A stretch of DNA of 64,000 bases from Arthrobacter sp. AL12 (GTDB lineage: Bacteria > Actinomycetota > Actinomycetes > Actinomycetales > Micrococcaceae), in NCBI RefSeq assembly GCF_029960645.1, contig NZ_JASBQY010000005.1:1-64000 (forward strand). Reading direction: 5' to 3'. The position numbers and the translations under genes are program-made. The stretch's first letter is position 1; every line of letters starts with the position of its first letter. Shown here piece by piece: positions 8,553 to 17,737 of the stretch. Below the pieces are notes generated by a model. It was not told the origin of the DNA, searched no databases, and saw only the letters and a program-made list of their open reading frames with translations.

Positions 8553-9922
8553 AGGGCTTTCACGGCGCCCAGGACCCTAGTGAGGGAATCCTTGGCGTCG
8601 CCAAACAGGAGCGTGGTCTTCGGATCGAACAGCAGCTCGTTCTCGATCCCGGCGAAGCCCGGCCGCATGGAGCGCTTGAGGAAGACCACCTGGCCGGCCA
8701 GTGCCACCTCCAGGATCGGCATCCCGTAGATCGGGGCCCCGGGCGTGGACTTGGCGGCAGGATTGACCACGTCGTTGGCGCCCACAATGAGCGCCACGTC
8801 GGTGTTCGGGAACTCCGGGTTGGCTTCCTCGAGCTCCTTCAGCGCCTCATAGGGGACGTTGGCCTCAGCGAGGAGGACGTTCATATGGCCCGGCATCCGC
8901 CCGGCCACCGGGTGGATGGCGAAGACGACCTCAACGCCGCGGGCCGCCAGGGCCGTGGCCAGCTCGGCAATGGTGTGCTGGCCCTGGGCCACGGCGAGTC
9001 CGTACCCGGGGACGATCACCACCCGCTGCGCATAACCGAGCTGGACGGCGACATCCTCGGGTGAGGAGGAGCGCACCGGCCGGTCGCTCTGTTCGGTGGA
9101 TCCCGCCGTCGAGCCGCCCCGGAAGGCGCCGAACATGATGCCCGTGACGCCGCGGCCCATGGCGGCCGCCATCACCTTGGTCAGGATCGTGCCGCTGGCC
9201 CCGACAAGCGTGCCTGCCACCAGGAGGAGCACATTGCCCAGCACAATGCCGGACGCTGCGACCGCGAGGCCGGTGAAGGCGTTGAGCAGGGAAATCACGA
9301 TCGGCACGTCGGCTCCGCCCACGGGCAGCACCAGCAGGAGCCCTGCCACGATGCCCAGTACCAGCAGCGCCACGGCCCAGCCGACCGACCCGGTGGCCAC
9401 CACAAAGCCGCAAGCTGCGACGGCGCCGAGCACCACGGCGCCCATCAGCACCGGCATGCCGGGGAAGAGCAGGGGTCGGGTGCTGATCAGCTCCTGCAGC
9501 TTGCCGACGGTCACGGCCGAACCGGCAAAGGACACCGCACCGATCAGCATGGTGAACACCACGGCCAGCCGCACCCAGGGGTCCTCACTGTGGCCAAGTT
9601 CCAGCACCGCCACGAGTGCTGCGGCGCCGCCGCCGACCCCGTTGAACAGGGCCACCAGTTGCGGCATCTGGGTCATCTGCACGCGCCGGGCCACCGGGAC
9701 GGCCACGGCGGACCCGACGGCGACCGCGGCGATGATCAGCGGAATGTTCTCCAGTTTCGCGGAGAGGAACACCGTGACCACGGCCACGAAGGCGCCGGCC
9801 GCTCCGATGGCGTTGCCCCGCCGTGCGGTCCGGGGAGAGCTCAGACCCTTGAGCGCGAGGATGAAGCAGACGGCGGCCACAAGGTAGAACAGTGCGGTCC
9901 ATCCCGGGCCGAGGACGCTCAT
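8549..9922 (-). CDS. pntB: NAD(P) transhydrogenase beta subunit
   Basis: The 457-aa protein has about eight to nine transmembrane helices in residues 1-270, then the soluble NADP(H)-binding domain III with VVIVPGYGLAVAQGQHTIAEL, HPVAGRMPGHMNVLLAEA and VGANDVVNPAA. Within PntAA-PntAB-PntB it couples proton translocation to hydride transfer from NADH to NADP+ at the cell membrane. Its start overlaps the pntAB stop by four bases (9919-9922). Confidence 0.97.
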   Translation of the reverse strand: MSVLGPGWTALFYLVAAVCFILALKGLSSPRTARRGNAIGAAGAFVAVVTVFLSAKLENIPLIIAAVAVGSAVAVPVARRVQMTQMPQLVALFNGVGGGAAALVAVLELGHSEDPWVRLAVVFTMLIGAVSFAGSAVTVGKLQELISTRPLLFPGMPVLMGAVVLGAVAACGFVVATGSVGWAVALLVLGIVAGLLLVLPVGGADVPIVISLLNAFTGLAVAASGIVLGNVLLLVAGTLVGASGTILTKVMAAAMGRGVTGIMFGAFRGGSTAGSTEQSDRPVRSSSPEDVAVQLGYAQRVVIVPGYGLAVAQGQHTIAELATALAARGVEVVFAIHPVAGRMPGHMNVLLAEANVPYEALKELEEANPEFPNTDVALIVGANDVVNPAAKSTPGAPIYGMPILEVALAGQVVFLKRSMRPGFAGIENELLFDPKTTLLFGDAKDSLTRVLGAVKAL

Positions 9923-10239
9923 GTGCCGTCCTCCCCCGCGCCGGCACGGGGCCGGGCCGGATTCCGGCTTCCGAACATTTCCAGCATCCGGTCAGTGACG
10001 ACGAATCCGCCCACCAGGTTAACGGTTGCCAGCACCACGGCGATAAGGGCAACTGTCAGCAGCCACGGGTCACTGGCCTGCCCGGCCACTATGATGGCGC
10101 CCACCAGGATGATGCCGTGGATGGCGTTGGCGCCGGACATCAGCGGGGTGTGCAGCTTGCTGGTCACCTTGGAGACAACTTCGAATCCAACGAAAACGGC
10201 GAGTACCACCACGGTCAGCAGTGTGATCGGATCCATCAT
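9919..10239 (-). CDS. pntAB: NAD(P) transhydrogenase alpha subunit, membrane part
   Basis: This 106-aa protein corresponds to the C-terminal membrane segment of E. coli PntA. It has three or four helices, with ITLLTVVVLAVFVGFEVVSKV and LHTPLMSGANAIHGI carrying the conserved TPLMSGxNAIxGI signature. It is encoded separately, as in other three-subunit transhydrogenases. It overlaps pntAA upstream and pntB downstream by four bases each. Confidence 0.96.
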   Translation of the reverse strand: MMDPITLLTVVVLAVFVGFEVVSKVTSKLHTPLMSGANAIHGIILVGAIIVAGQASDPWLLTVALIAVVLATVNLVGGFVVTDRMLEMFGSRNPARPRAGAGEDGT

Positions 10240-11393
10240 TTGAGGGCCTCCAGTGCTTCGGCGGTGGCGGCATGCCGCACGGAGCCGCCGTGGGTCAGGC
10301 AGGCACCGGCGACAACTTCGTCGTCGAAGTCCGGGACCACCTTGCCGTCGGTGGTCATCAGGGCCAGCAGGTTTGCGACGTTCTTGGCGAACAGCCGGGA
10401 AGCATCGGAGGGCATCGCGGAGGCGGCGTCCTGCAGGCCCACCAGGGTCACGGATCCGCCGTCCACCGGGACCTGGAGATCCCGGCCCGCGATGACTCCC
10501 TCGACGTTTCCGCCGGATTCGGCGGCCAGGTCGACGACGACCGAACCGGCCCGCATGCCGGCCACCATATCCGTCGTCACGAGCAGGGGTGCCGCCCGGC
10601 CGGGGATGGCCGCCGTGGTGATGAGGACATCCGCCGCCGCGACATGGGGAGCCAGCATGGCGCGCTGGCGGGTGGCCCGGTCCTCGCCGAGCTCCCGGGC
10701 GTAGCCGCCGCTGCCCTCGGCGGACGGTTCCGCAGTTCGAGCGTCGAGATCCAGGTGGATGAACGTGCCGCCCATCGAGGCAACCTCGTCGGCGGAGGCC
10801 GCGCGGATGTCGTTGGCGGAGACCCGCGCCCCCAGTCGTTTCGCGGTGCCGATCGCTTGGAGTCCGGCGACGCCGGCCCCCAGGATGAGCACCCGTGCAG
10901 GCGGGATCGTTCCGGCGGCCGTCATGTAGAGCGGGAAGAACCGCGGGTAGCGCAGGGCCGCCTCCAGGACGGCGCGGTAGCCGGAGACCAGCGATTGGGA
11001 ACTGAGCGCGTCCATCGATTGGGCCCGGGAGATCCGCGGCACCAGCTCCAGCGCGAAGGAGGTGACGCCGGCGGTGGCGAGGGCTCCCACGCCGGGCAGT
11101 TCCGAGCCCGGTGAGGCGAACCCGATGGTGATGGTGCCGGGCCGGAGCCGCCCGGCGGTCTCCGGCTCGAGCGGCCGCACGTGCAGCAGCACATCCAGTG
11201 ACTCTGCGGTCAGCTCCGTAACGATCGACGCTCCGGCCTCGGCGAAGGCGGCGTCACCGTAACCGGCTTCGTCGCCGGCCCCGCTTTCCACTGCCACGTC
11301 CAGGCCCAGGGACCTGAGTTGCTGCACCGTCTCCGGTGTGGCGGCAACCCGCCGTTCCCCTGCACGTTGCTCCCGTCTGACACCGACCTGCAC
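10236..11393 (-). CDS. pntAA: NAD(P) transhydrogenase alpha subunit, NAD-binding part
   Basis: The 385-aa protein is domain I of the transhydrogenase. It resembles alanine dehydrogenase: RREQRAGERRVAATPETVQQL at the N-terminus and a Rossmann motif LILGAGVAGLQAIGTAKRLGA (about 167-187). It binds NAD(H) on the cytoplasmic side. The GTG start at 11393 has a good Shine-Dalgarno sequence (GAGAGGAG) eight bases upstream. It heads the overlapping pntAA-pntAB-pntB operon, which supplies NADPH. Confidence 0.96.
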   Translation of the reverse strand: MQVGVRREQRAGERRVAATPETVQQLRSLGLDVAVESGAGDEAGYGDAAFAEAGASIVTELTAESLDVLLHVRPLEPETAGRLRPGTITIGFASPGSELPGVGALATAGVTSFALELVPRISRAQSMDALSSQSLVSGYRAVLEAALRYPRFFPLYMTAAGTIPPARVLILGAGVAGLQAIGTAKRLGARVSANDIRAASADEVASMGGTFIHLDLDARTAEPSAEGSGGYARELGEDRATRQRAMLAPHVAAADVLITTAAIPGRAAPLLVTTDMVAGMRAGSVVVDLAAESGGNVEGVIAGRDLQVPVDGGSVTLVGLQDAASAMPSDASRLFAKNVANLLALMTTDGKVVPDFDDEVVAGACLTHGGSVRHAATAEALEALK

Positions 11394-11479
11394 GGGTTGC
11401 TCCTCTCGATTCGCTTCAGCGTAGTCATATGCTTCACGCTTTGGCGAGAGGTGGGGGCCCGGCGGCCCGAAAGCGCAGC

Positions 11480-11953
11480 TCAGGTTGCCGAAACGGCAGG
11501 GGAATCCGATACCGGCAGGCTGTCCAGCAACGCCTCGACGATCGGCAGGTCAGCCGGGATCCATGGCAGGCCCAGCACCTCGTCGCGGTCCCGGAGGTTG
11601 ATCCAGCGCAGCTCATCGTGGTCCTGGAGAGGGTGGGGATCGCCGTCGACCAGTTCCGCGAACCACACGCGCATCGCCGCGCGCTCGTTGAGCGGCCAGC
11701 CGTCGGCGGATCCGCTGTCCAGTTCGGCGCCGAGCCGGACGGTCACGCCCAGTTCCTCCAGGAGCTCCCGGTGCAGGGCCTGCTCGCCCGTCTCGCCGGA
11801 TTCGACCTTGCCGCCGGGAAACTCCCACATGCCCGCGAATTGCGGGGGCGCCGTCCGCCGCGCCACGAGCAGCCGGCCTGGTTGGGCCAGGGAGTCCAAT
11901 ACGGCGCCGCCGACGACGCTGATAAGTCCAGTCACGCCCTCAAGTCTAGACAT
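11480..11953 (-). CDS. NUDIX hydrolase (MutT-like)
   Basis: The complete Nudix box GGKVESGETGEQALHREL followed by LEELGV is present, preceded by GMWEFP as in MutT/8-oxo-dGTP pyrophosphohydrolases. That suggests clean-up of oxidised nucleotides. The open frame reaches 12145, but the first 64 codons do not resemble the family, and ATG 11953 (MSRLEGVTGLISVVGG) gives the normal N-terminus and about 157 aa with AGGA 11 bases upstream. GTG 11937 is an alternative. It lies just upstream of the transhydrogenase operon on the same strand. Confidence 0.88.
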   Translation of the reverse strand: MSRLEGVTGLISVVGGAVLDSLAQPGRLLVARRTAPPQFAGMWEFPGGKVESGETGEQALHRELLEELGVTVRLGAELDSGSADGWPLNERAAMRVWFAELVDGDPHPLQDHDELRWINLRDRDEVLGLPWIPADLPIVEALLDSLPVSDSPAVSAT

Positions 11954-12138
11954 CCCGCGGGGGATCCTGGCTTCGATTCTGCCGAGGAGTTCGGCGCGCT
12001 TCCTGACGGGGCTGACGTAGTCGGCGAAGGCCCGTTCCATATCGGCGACCGTGCTCCACATCGGGCCGAGCAGTGGGCCGGTGAATTCCGCCCTGCCGCG
12101 CAAGGCCAGCGGCGCGTCACCCGGAAAAATTCCGGGCC

Positions 12139-12585
12139 CTAGCACTTGGCTGCTGTCCGGAGGTCGCTGACCGCGGCCTGGACGTTAGCTGCTTCGTCCC
12201 GCAGGGAGTTGACAGCCTGCGCCAGGGTGGCACCGTCAGGGACAGCTTCGACGGCTTTGACGAACTTGTCTTCAGCCGCCTTCACGGCGTCCACCTGGTC
12301 CTTCGCTACGTCCTGGCTCGCCTTGATCAGATCGTCGTAAGCCTTCGCGACCTGATCCCGTGCCGAATCGAGCTGCCCCACCGTGACACCAGGCTTCAGT
12401 GTCTGCTTGAAATTTGTCAGGCCTGCGGCATAGGCGCTGGCAGCATCACACGCCTGCGAAACGTTCTTCTCCGCTCTAGCGCTGCTGCCGCTCGTGCCGG
12501 GGCTGGAAGTGCTGCAGCCCGACAGCATTGCGACGGCGACCCCGAGGGCGATCGGTCCCGCAAGGATTGGGCGTGGTCTCGACAT
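12139..12585 (-). CDS. Predicted lipoprotein of unknown function
   Basis: The 148-aa protein has a hydrophobic signal (about residues 6-22) ending in the lipobox LSGC at residues 21-24, so it should be lipid-anchored on the outside of the membrane. The mature part is helical and Ala/Asp/Lys-rich with two cysteines (CDAASAYAAGL and the C-terminal AAKC) that could pair. No named domain is recognised. Confidence 0.85.
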   Translation of the reverse strand: MSRPRPILAGPIALGVAVAMLSGCSTSSPGTSGSSARAEKNVSQACDAASAYAAGLTNFKQTLKPGVTVGQLDSARDQVAKAYDDLIKASQDVAKDQVDAVKAAEDKFVKAVEAVPDGATLAQAVNSLRDEAANVQAAVSDLRTAAKC

Positions 12586-12949
12586 TGGAGGCTCCTTTCG
12601 GAGATAGGGGTGCGGCAGACAGCCCTACCGCCGGCAAGTACGACCATTGTCGGGCCGCACCGGTCGCGCGGACCTCATCCGGGGGAGGTGATCTGTGCTG
12701 GATTGACAGGGCTGCGCTGACAGCTGGCGGCGCGTCCGCAGCGGCGGGAAAATCCCGGCCGGACGACGCTGGACCCACTGGGACAGATTTAGGGGGCTGC
12801 CGGCTTAGGGGAGAATGGGTGGGGCCACCTTCGGCGAGTACACGGAATACCGGGCGCGCCTGCACCGTTACACCCCACAGACCAAACATCAGATTTAATA
12901 TGCCGCATTCTCCTGGCTTCAGCCGGGAACGTCACCGAAAAGCAGACGA
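12586..12949. other. Intergenic region without a supported gene
   Basis: These 364 bp lie between the divergent lipoprotein and MFS genes and must hold both promoters. The AT-rich stretch near 12885-12902 (cagatttaatatg) is a plausible -10 region for the MFS gene. No ORF with coding character is visible. Confidence 0.4.
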
Positions 12950-14158
12950 ATGACTATCACCACACAAGCCCCGGCGACATCAAAAACCGGCACCCGCCAT
13001 GTTGCCCTGGCCATTGTTTCCCTTGCCATGGGCGGATTCGGCATCGGCACCACCGAGTTCACCATGATGGGCCTGCTCAAGGAGGTGGAGCAAGGGCTCA
13101 ACATCAGCACCCCGGAGGCGGGCCACCTGATCTCCGCCTACGCCCTCGGCGTGGTGATCGGGGCCCCGCTGCTGGCCGCCGTGGGGGCGAAGATGCCGCG
13201 GAAGCACCTGGCCCTGGGCCTCATGCTGTTCTTCAGCATTGCGAACCTGACGTCCTTCATCGCCCCCGACTACGGGACCATGCTGGTGTCGCGCTTCGCC
13301 GCCGGGCTGCCCCACGGAGCGTTCTTCGGCGTCGCGGCCGTGATCGCGGCGTCCCTGGTCGCCCCGACAAAGCGGGGCTGGGCCATTTCCATGGTCATGG
13401 CCGGCCTGACCGTCTCCAACGTCATCGGTGTACCCTTTGGCACCTGGCTGGGCCAGGCGTATGGCTGGCGGCTGCTGTTCCTGCTGGTGGGCGTCATCGG
13501 CATCGTCACCCTGGTGATGCTCTGGAAGTTCCTGCCGTTCCAGAAGCCGCACGCTGATGCGAGTTTCCGCCGCGAACTGGGTGCCCTCAAACGGCTCCAG
13601 GTCTGGCTGGCGATCCTGATCGGCATCGTCGGTTTCGGCGGCTTCTTCGCCACCTACACCTACATCGCCCACACCATGACCTCCGTTGCGGGCATTCCCG
13701 CGGCCTGGCTCCCGCTGATCGTCGCACTCTACGGGCTGGGCATGGTGGTCGGCAACATCGTCGGCGGCCGGATCGCAGACAGATCCGTGATGGGAACGAT
13801 CTACTGGGTGCTGCCGGGCATTGCCGTGGCGCTCGTGGTCTATGCCGTGGCCGTGCACTGGCCGTGGTCCGCCTACGTGATGGTCTTCGTCGTCGGCGCC
13901 GCCGGTGCGCTGCTGGTCCCGGCGCTGCAGACCCGGCTGCTGGATGCTTCCCCGGATGCTCCCTCGCTGGCCTCCTCACTCAACCATGCGGCCCTCAACG
14001 TCGCCAACGCCCTGGGCGCCTTCCTCGGCGGCCTCGTCATCGCCTGGGGGTGGGGCTACGTCGCACCTGCCCTGGTCGGGGCCGGCCTGGCCGTCCTGGG
14101 CCTCGGCGTCGCCCTCATCAGCGGACTGGTGGAACGCAAGAGGCCGCTGGTTCGGTAG
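12950..14158 (+). CDS. MFS transporter, AraJ/DHA1-type efflux permease
   Basis: The 402-aa protein has 12 predicted helices. TM1 includes GGFGIGTTEFTMMGLL, the GTTEFxxMGLL signature of the AraJ/YdhP sugar-efflux and drug:H+ antiporter-1 group, and the loop 2-3 motif appears as GAKMPRKHLA. It is expected to export a small molecule by proton antiport. The substrate is unknown. No clear Shine-Dalgarno sequence precedes ATG 12950. Confidence 0.92.
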   Translation: MTITTQAPATSKTGTRHVALAIVSLAMGGFGIGTTEFTMMGLLKEVEQGLNISTPEAGHLISAYALGVVIGAPLLAAVGAKMPRKHLALGLMLFFSIANLTSFIAPDYGTMLVSRFAAGLPHGAFFGVAAVIAASLVAPTKRGWAISMVMAGLTVSNVIGVPFGTWLGQAYGWRLLFLLVGVIGIVTLVMLWKFLPFQKPHADASFRRELGALKRLQVWLAILIGIVGFGGFFATYTYIAHTMTSVAGIPAAWLPLIVALYGLGMVVGNIVGGRIADRSVMGTIYWVLPGIAVALVVYAVAVHWPWSAYVMVFVVGAAGALLVPALQTRLLDASPDAPSLASSLNHAALNVANALGAFLGGLVIAWGWGYVAPALVGAGLAVLGLGVALISGLVERKRPLVR

Positions 14159-14217
14159 CCCGCAATGCGGTTACCGGACCCGCGGCCCTTCACAACCCGT
14201 GATGGTGCAAGCGCCCG

Positions 14218-15138
14218 CTACGGCGTGCTGACGCGCTGAACGTCCGGTTCGAGGTAGATGACCCGGGCGATCGGCACCGCCTCGCGGATCCGGGTCTCGG
14301 CGTCGTCGATCGCCGTGGCGATCTCCTGGCCCGTCTCGGAGCGGCCGATACTGATCTTCGCGGCGACCAGCAGTTCCTCCGGGCCCAGGTGCAGGGTCTT
14401 GAGGTGGATGATCGAGGTGCCGTCGGACTCAATGGCCGCCCGGATCTTGGCGACGTCGACCTTGGTGGCCGATTCACCGAGCAGCAGGGACTTCGTTTCC
14501 ACGGCCAGCACGGCGGCGATGGCCACGAGCAGGAAGCCGATCATCGCCGTACCCAGGGCATCCCAGATGCCGTTCCCGGTGATGAGCGTCATGCTCACGC
14601 CGAAGAGCGCGAACACCAGGCCAACCAGGGCGCCGAAGTCTTCGAGGAGGATCACCGGCAGCTCCGGCTGCTTGGCGCTGCGGATGAACTTGACCCAGCT
14701 CTGCTTGCCGCGGACGTGGTTGGATTCGATGATCGCGGTCCGGAGCGAGAAGGACTCGGCGATGATGGCGCCGATGAGCACGGCGAGCGGGACCCACCAG
14801 AACGCACCTTCGATGGCGTGCGGGTGCTGGAGCTTGCCCCATGCCTCGTAGAGGGCAAAGAGGCCGCCCACGCTGAACAGCACGATCGAGACGATGAAGG
14901 CGTAGATGTAACGCTCACGTCCGTAGCCGAAAGGATGCTCCGGGCTCGCCGCCCGCTGGGCGCGCTTGCCGCCCACGAGCAGCAGGATCTGGTTGCCGGA
15001 GTCGGCGAGCGAGTGGATCGCTTCGGCCAGCATTGATGATGAAAACGTCAGGAAATACGCGACGAATTTCAGGACGGCGATGGTCAGGTTGGCAGCCAGA
15101 GCCGCAACAATCGCCTTGCTACCGCCATTTGCAGCCAA
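14218..15138 (-). CDS. Cation diffusion facilitator family transporter, ZnT9-like
   Basis: The 306-aa protein has six helices and a cytoplasmic C-terminal domain. TM2 contains HSLADSGNQ (His and Asp metal ligands), followed by HPFGYGRERYIYAF. TM5 reads LLEDFGALVGL, where canonical zinc CDFs have HxxxD. The combination resembles the SLC30A9/ZnT9-like clade, whose transported ion is less certain. The TTG start at 15138 is supported by AAGGAG eight bases upstream. It probably exports a divalent metal, but zinc specificity should not be assumed. Confidence 0.9.
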   Translation of the reverse strand: MAANGGSKAIVAALAANLTIAVLKFVAYFLTFSSSMLAEAIHSLADSGNQILLLVGGKRAQRAASPEHPFGYGRERYIYAFIVSIVLFSVGGLFALYEAWGKLQHPHAIEGAFWWVPLAVLIGAIIAESFSLRTAIIESNHVRGKQSWVKFIRSAKQPELPVILLEDFGALVGLVFALFGVSMTLITGNGIWDALGTAMIGFLLVAIAAVLAVETKSLLLGESATKVDVAKIRAAIESDGTSIIHLKTLHLGPEELLVAAKISIGRSETGQEIATAIDDAETRIREAVPIARVIYLEPDVQRVSTP

Positions 15139-15407
15139 GAGAGCTTCTCCTTAGGGGTTCGACCGGGTGGTGGACTCCGGCCGATGCCTGCGCCCACATG
15201 GAATACCGTACCCGTTTTCGGCCCGCCGGAGCACCGCACCCGGTACCGCACCGACACGGTGAGGCGGTCTGATTGGCCAGCAACTCCGCAGGTCACCGGG
15301 CAGATAACGATTGGGTGTGATCCTGCTGACAAGCAATCTGGCCTATGTTAGCTTGAAGCCATAATCGGGATTCACCATTTGAATGCCGACGATATGTAGG
15401 AGGAGTA

Positions 15408-15674
15408 ATGGGCTTTCTTGGCTGGATCATTCTCGGACTCATAGTAGGTGCAATCGTCAAGGCAGTTATGCCTGGCAGGGTCGGCGGCGGCTGGGTCACC
15501 AGCCTCGTGCTTGGCGTTGTCGGGGCAGTTGTCGGCGGCTGGATCGGCGATCTCCTGTTCGGCGGCGGCAAGATGGAATTCTGGAATCTCGGTTCCTGGC
15601 TCCTGGCCATTGTCGGCGGCCTGGTCGTGGCCCTTGTCTACGGCGCGATCACAGGACGCAAAAAGACCAGTTAA
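15408..15674 (+). CDS. GlsB/YeaQ/YmgE-family stress response membrane protein
   Basis: The 88-aa protein has three hydrophobic segments with glycine-rich turns (GFLGWIILGLIVGAIVKAVM, GGWVTSLVLGVVGAVVGGWI, LLAIVGGLVVALVYGAI), the transglycosylase-associated protein fold. AGGAGG sits just upstream of ATG 15408. Members are induced by envelope or acid stress in other bacteria, and the molecular function is unknown. A strong hairpin follows. Confidence 0.93.
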   Translation: MGFLGWIILGLIVGAIVKAVMPGRVGGGWVTSLVLGVVGAVVGGWIGDLLFGGGKMEFWNLGSWLLAIVGGLVVALVYGAITGRKKTS

Positions 15675-15689
15675 CTGCACACGTACGAC

Positions 15690-15721
15690 GGCGGGGGCCC
15701 ACCTTTCGGTGGACCCCCGCC
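15690..15721 (+). terminator. Hairpin terminator after the GlsB-type gene
   Basis: GGCGGGGGCCCACC and GGTGGACCCCCGCC pair with one mismatch around a TTTC loop, 15 bases after the stop. There is no strong U-tract, so it may act as a stabilising or bidirectional hairpin. Confidence 0.7.
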
Positions 15722-15729
15722 GTACTGTT

Positions 15730-15774
15730 GTGCCAGCCGTACTTGTGCCAGCCGTACTTGTGCCAGCCGTAATT
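15730..15774. repeat. 15-bp tandem repeat, three units
   Basis: gtgccagccgtactt occurs at 15730-15744 and 15745-15759, and as gtgccagccgtaatt at 15760-15774. Degenerate copies continue to about 15800. It lies between the convergent GlsB-type and trmH-family genes. Confidence 0.85.
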
Positions 15775-15852
15775 TTTCTTGCCAGCCCTACTTCCGTGCC
15801 AGCCGCGCCTTTGTCTCAGGTGCCGGGCGACGGCCGCAAACCAGAGCGGAGA

Positions 15853-16767
15853 TCAGCCGGCGGGGTTTGTGGCGCCGTCCTGCTGTGAACGGGCGCTGGC
15901 GTAGAGGCAGACCGTCGCCGCGGTTCCCAGGTTGAGGCTTTCAGCCGCCCCGTAGACGGGCACAGCCACCCGGTGGTCGGCCAGGGCGAGTTCCTCCTCG
16001 GCGAGGCCCTGGGCCTCGTTGCCGAACAGCCAGGCGGTCGGGTTCTCCAGGGCGTACACGGACTCGCGGGGCGGTGCGCCCAGCCGGCGGGCCGCGTTCT
16101 GGTCCTGGAGCCGGTCCAGGTTCAGTTCCCCGCTGCCGTCGGCGGCGAGGACTCCGATGCCGCGTTCCTTGCAGCGGGCCACGATCTCCTCGACTTCGGC
16201 GCCGAGCACCACGGGCAAGTGGAAGAGGGACCCCGCCGTCGAGCGCACGGCTTTGGGGTTGTAGATGTCCACGCTGGAGGCGGTCAGGATGACGGCGTCC
16301 GCGCCGGCCGCGTCGGCTGCCCGGAGCACGGTACCGGCGTTGCCGGGATCGCGGACCTGGCACAGCACGGCAATCAGCCTCGGGCCGGCGTCGAGCACCT
16401 GCTCAAGGCTCACGTCCAGGAAACCGCAGACGGCCAGAATGCCCTGCGGGGTGACCGTGTCCGCCATCGCGGCGAGCACTTCGTCAGTGGCGAGGAACGC
16501 CGTGACCCCTTCCGCGAGTGACTCCAGGTCCGGGTGCCGGTCGAGGCAGGCCTCGCTCGCGTAGACCTCATAGACGACGCCGGGCTCCCCTGCGGCAATC
16601 CTCTTCTGGTGCAGGGTCAAGGCTTCGCGGACAGCCTGCGGGCCCTCCGCAAGGAACTCGCTGCGCTTTAACCGGGCCGGGCGCCCGGCAAGCTGTGCCA
16701 CCTTCCTCACCCGATCAGCTCGGGGATTGGAAAGTAAAACATCTTGCGGGCGCCCGGTTTCGTTCAT
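15853..16767 (-). CDS. TrmH/SpoU-family RNA 2'-O-methyltransferase
   Basis: The 304-aa protein has an N-terminal substrate-binding domain (VRKVAQLAGRPARLKRSEFLAEG) and a C-terminal SPOUT knot with the three family motifs: VRDPGNAGTVLRAADAAGAD, LFGNEAQGL and VPVYGAAESLNLGTAA. It methylates a ribose in rRNA or tRNA using SAM, and the target nucleotide cannot be read from the sequence. It follows rplT on the same strand after a gap of about 65 bp and probably belongs to the infC-rpmI-rplT transcript. Confidence 0.94.
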   Translation of the reverse strand: MNETGRPQDVLLSNPRADRVRKVAQLAGRPARLKRSEFLAEGPQAVREALTLHQKRIAAGEPGVVYEVYASEACLDRHPDLESLAEGVTAFLATDEVLAAMADTVTPQGILAVCGFLDVSLEQVLDAGPRLIAVLCQVRDPGNAGTVLRAADAAGADAVILTASSVDIYNPKAVRSTAGSLFHLPVVLGAEVEEIVARCKERGIGVLAADGSGELNLDRLQDQNAARRLGAPPRESVYALENPTAWLFGNEAQGLAEEELALADHRVAVPVYGAAESLNLGTAATVCLYASARSQQDGATNPAG

Positions 16768-16831
16768 ACAAGAACCTTAGTAGCTTTCCAGCCGGTTCCT
16801 GAACGACGTCGTTATCGGACGACTACAGGTG

Positions 16832-17308
16832 CTATTCGGCAGCCTTGTCGGCGGCCTTCTTGGCAGCCGGCTTCTTGGCGGCGACCTTCTTGGCGGCCGG
16901 CTTCTTGGCAGCCGGTGCAGCCTCAGCCTGAACGGCCGGAGCGGACGTGTCGGCGGGCAGCGAGTCCTTGGCGATCTTGACCAGCGCGGCGAAGGCGTTG
17001 GCGTCAGAGACGGCCAGCTCGGCGAGCATACGGCGGTCAACCTCGACCTCAGCGGCCTTGAGGCCCTGGATCAGACGGTTGTAGGTCAGGCCGTTGGCGC
17101 GGGATGCAGCATTGATGCGCTGGATCCACAGGCGACGGAAGTCGCCCTTCTTCTTCTTGCGGTCACCGTAGCTGTACACAAACGAGTGCAGCAGCTGCTC
17201 TTTGGCCTTGCGGTACAGGCGTGAACGCTGTCCACGGTAGCCCTTGGCGCGCTCAAGGATAACCCGGCGCTTCTTGTGGGCGTTGACCGCCCTCTTCACA
17301 CGTGCCAC
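16832..17308 (-). CDS. rplT: 50S ribosomal protein L20 with Lys/Ala-rich tail
   Basis: L20 binds 23S rRNA early in 50S assembly. The core ([20 protein letters not shown] at the start, [20 protein letters not shown] in the middle) is standard, but the protein is 158 aa instead of about 120. The extra 35-40 residues are a repetitive tail of [13 protein letters not shown] units. The GTG start at 17308 has AGGAG seven bases upstream. It is third in infC-rpmI-rplT. Confidence 0.98.
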   Translation of the reverse strand: MARVKRAVNAHKKRRVILERAKGYRGQRSRLYRKAKEQLLHSFVYSYGDRKKKKGDFRRLWIQRINAASRANGLTYNRLIQGLKAAEVEVDRRMLAELAVSDANAFAALVKIAKDSLPADTSAPAVQAEAAPAAKKPAAKKVAAKKPAAKKAADKAAE

Positions 17309-17427
17309 GTGCGTACTCCTTCAGAATTCTGATCCCAAGCGTCTACTGCCGGAACAACCGGCTGGCCTGAGAAGCCTTTTTGGTAGTTGACTGCTGCCAG
17401 GTGGCGAACAATCAGAGAACTTGGAAC

Positions 17428-17622
17428 TTAGATGCCGAGCATCTTCCGGATGACCTTGGCGTCGCCCTTGAAGACGATCTTGTCGCCGGCGAGGCGGCGG
17501 GTCAGCCTGGAGGACTTGTGCTCAAGGTAGTGGCGGCGGTTGGCCTGCTGGCGGCGCAGCTTGCCGCTGCCGGTCAGCTTGAAGCGCTTCTTAGCACCAC
17601 TGTGGGTCTTCATCTTCGGCAT
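17428..17622 (-). CDS. rpmI: 50S ribosomal protein L35
   Basis: The 64-aa L35 starts [20 protein letters not shown] at ATG 17622 and ends KVIRKMLGI, the full family length. The open frame continues far upstream in antisense of the infC tail, but that part is not real. It lies between infC and rplT in the conserved order. Confidence 0.98.
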   Translation of the reverse strand: MPKMKTHSGAKKRFKLTGSGKLRRQQANRRHYLEHKSSRLTRRLAGDKIVFKGDAKVIRKMLGI

Positions 17623-17737
17623 GGGAACCGATCTCCTTACGTATCCGCAGACAGCGTCTGCAGTCTTTCGTGCAGCCGCCCCTGCGGGCGGCGTGCTGGT
17701 TGCTTGCTGCCGGACATTGCTGTCCGGCAGCCCTGAG

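Noticed and set aside
12014..12145. Separate small protein upstream of the NUDIX hydrolase
   Set aside because: The in-frame upstream part (WSTVADMERAFADYV) looks protein-like but has no independent stop or start context and overlaps the lipoprotein 3' end; more likely non-coding.
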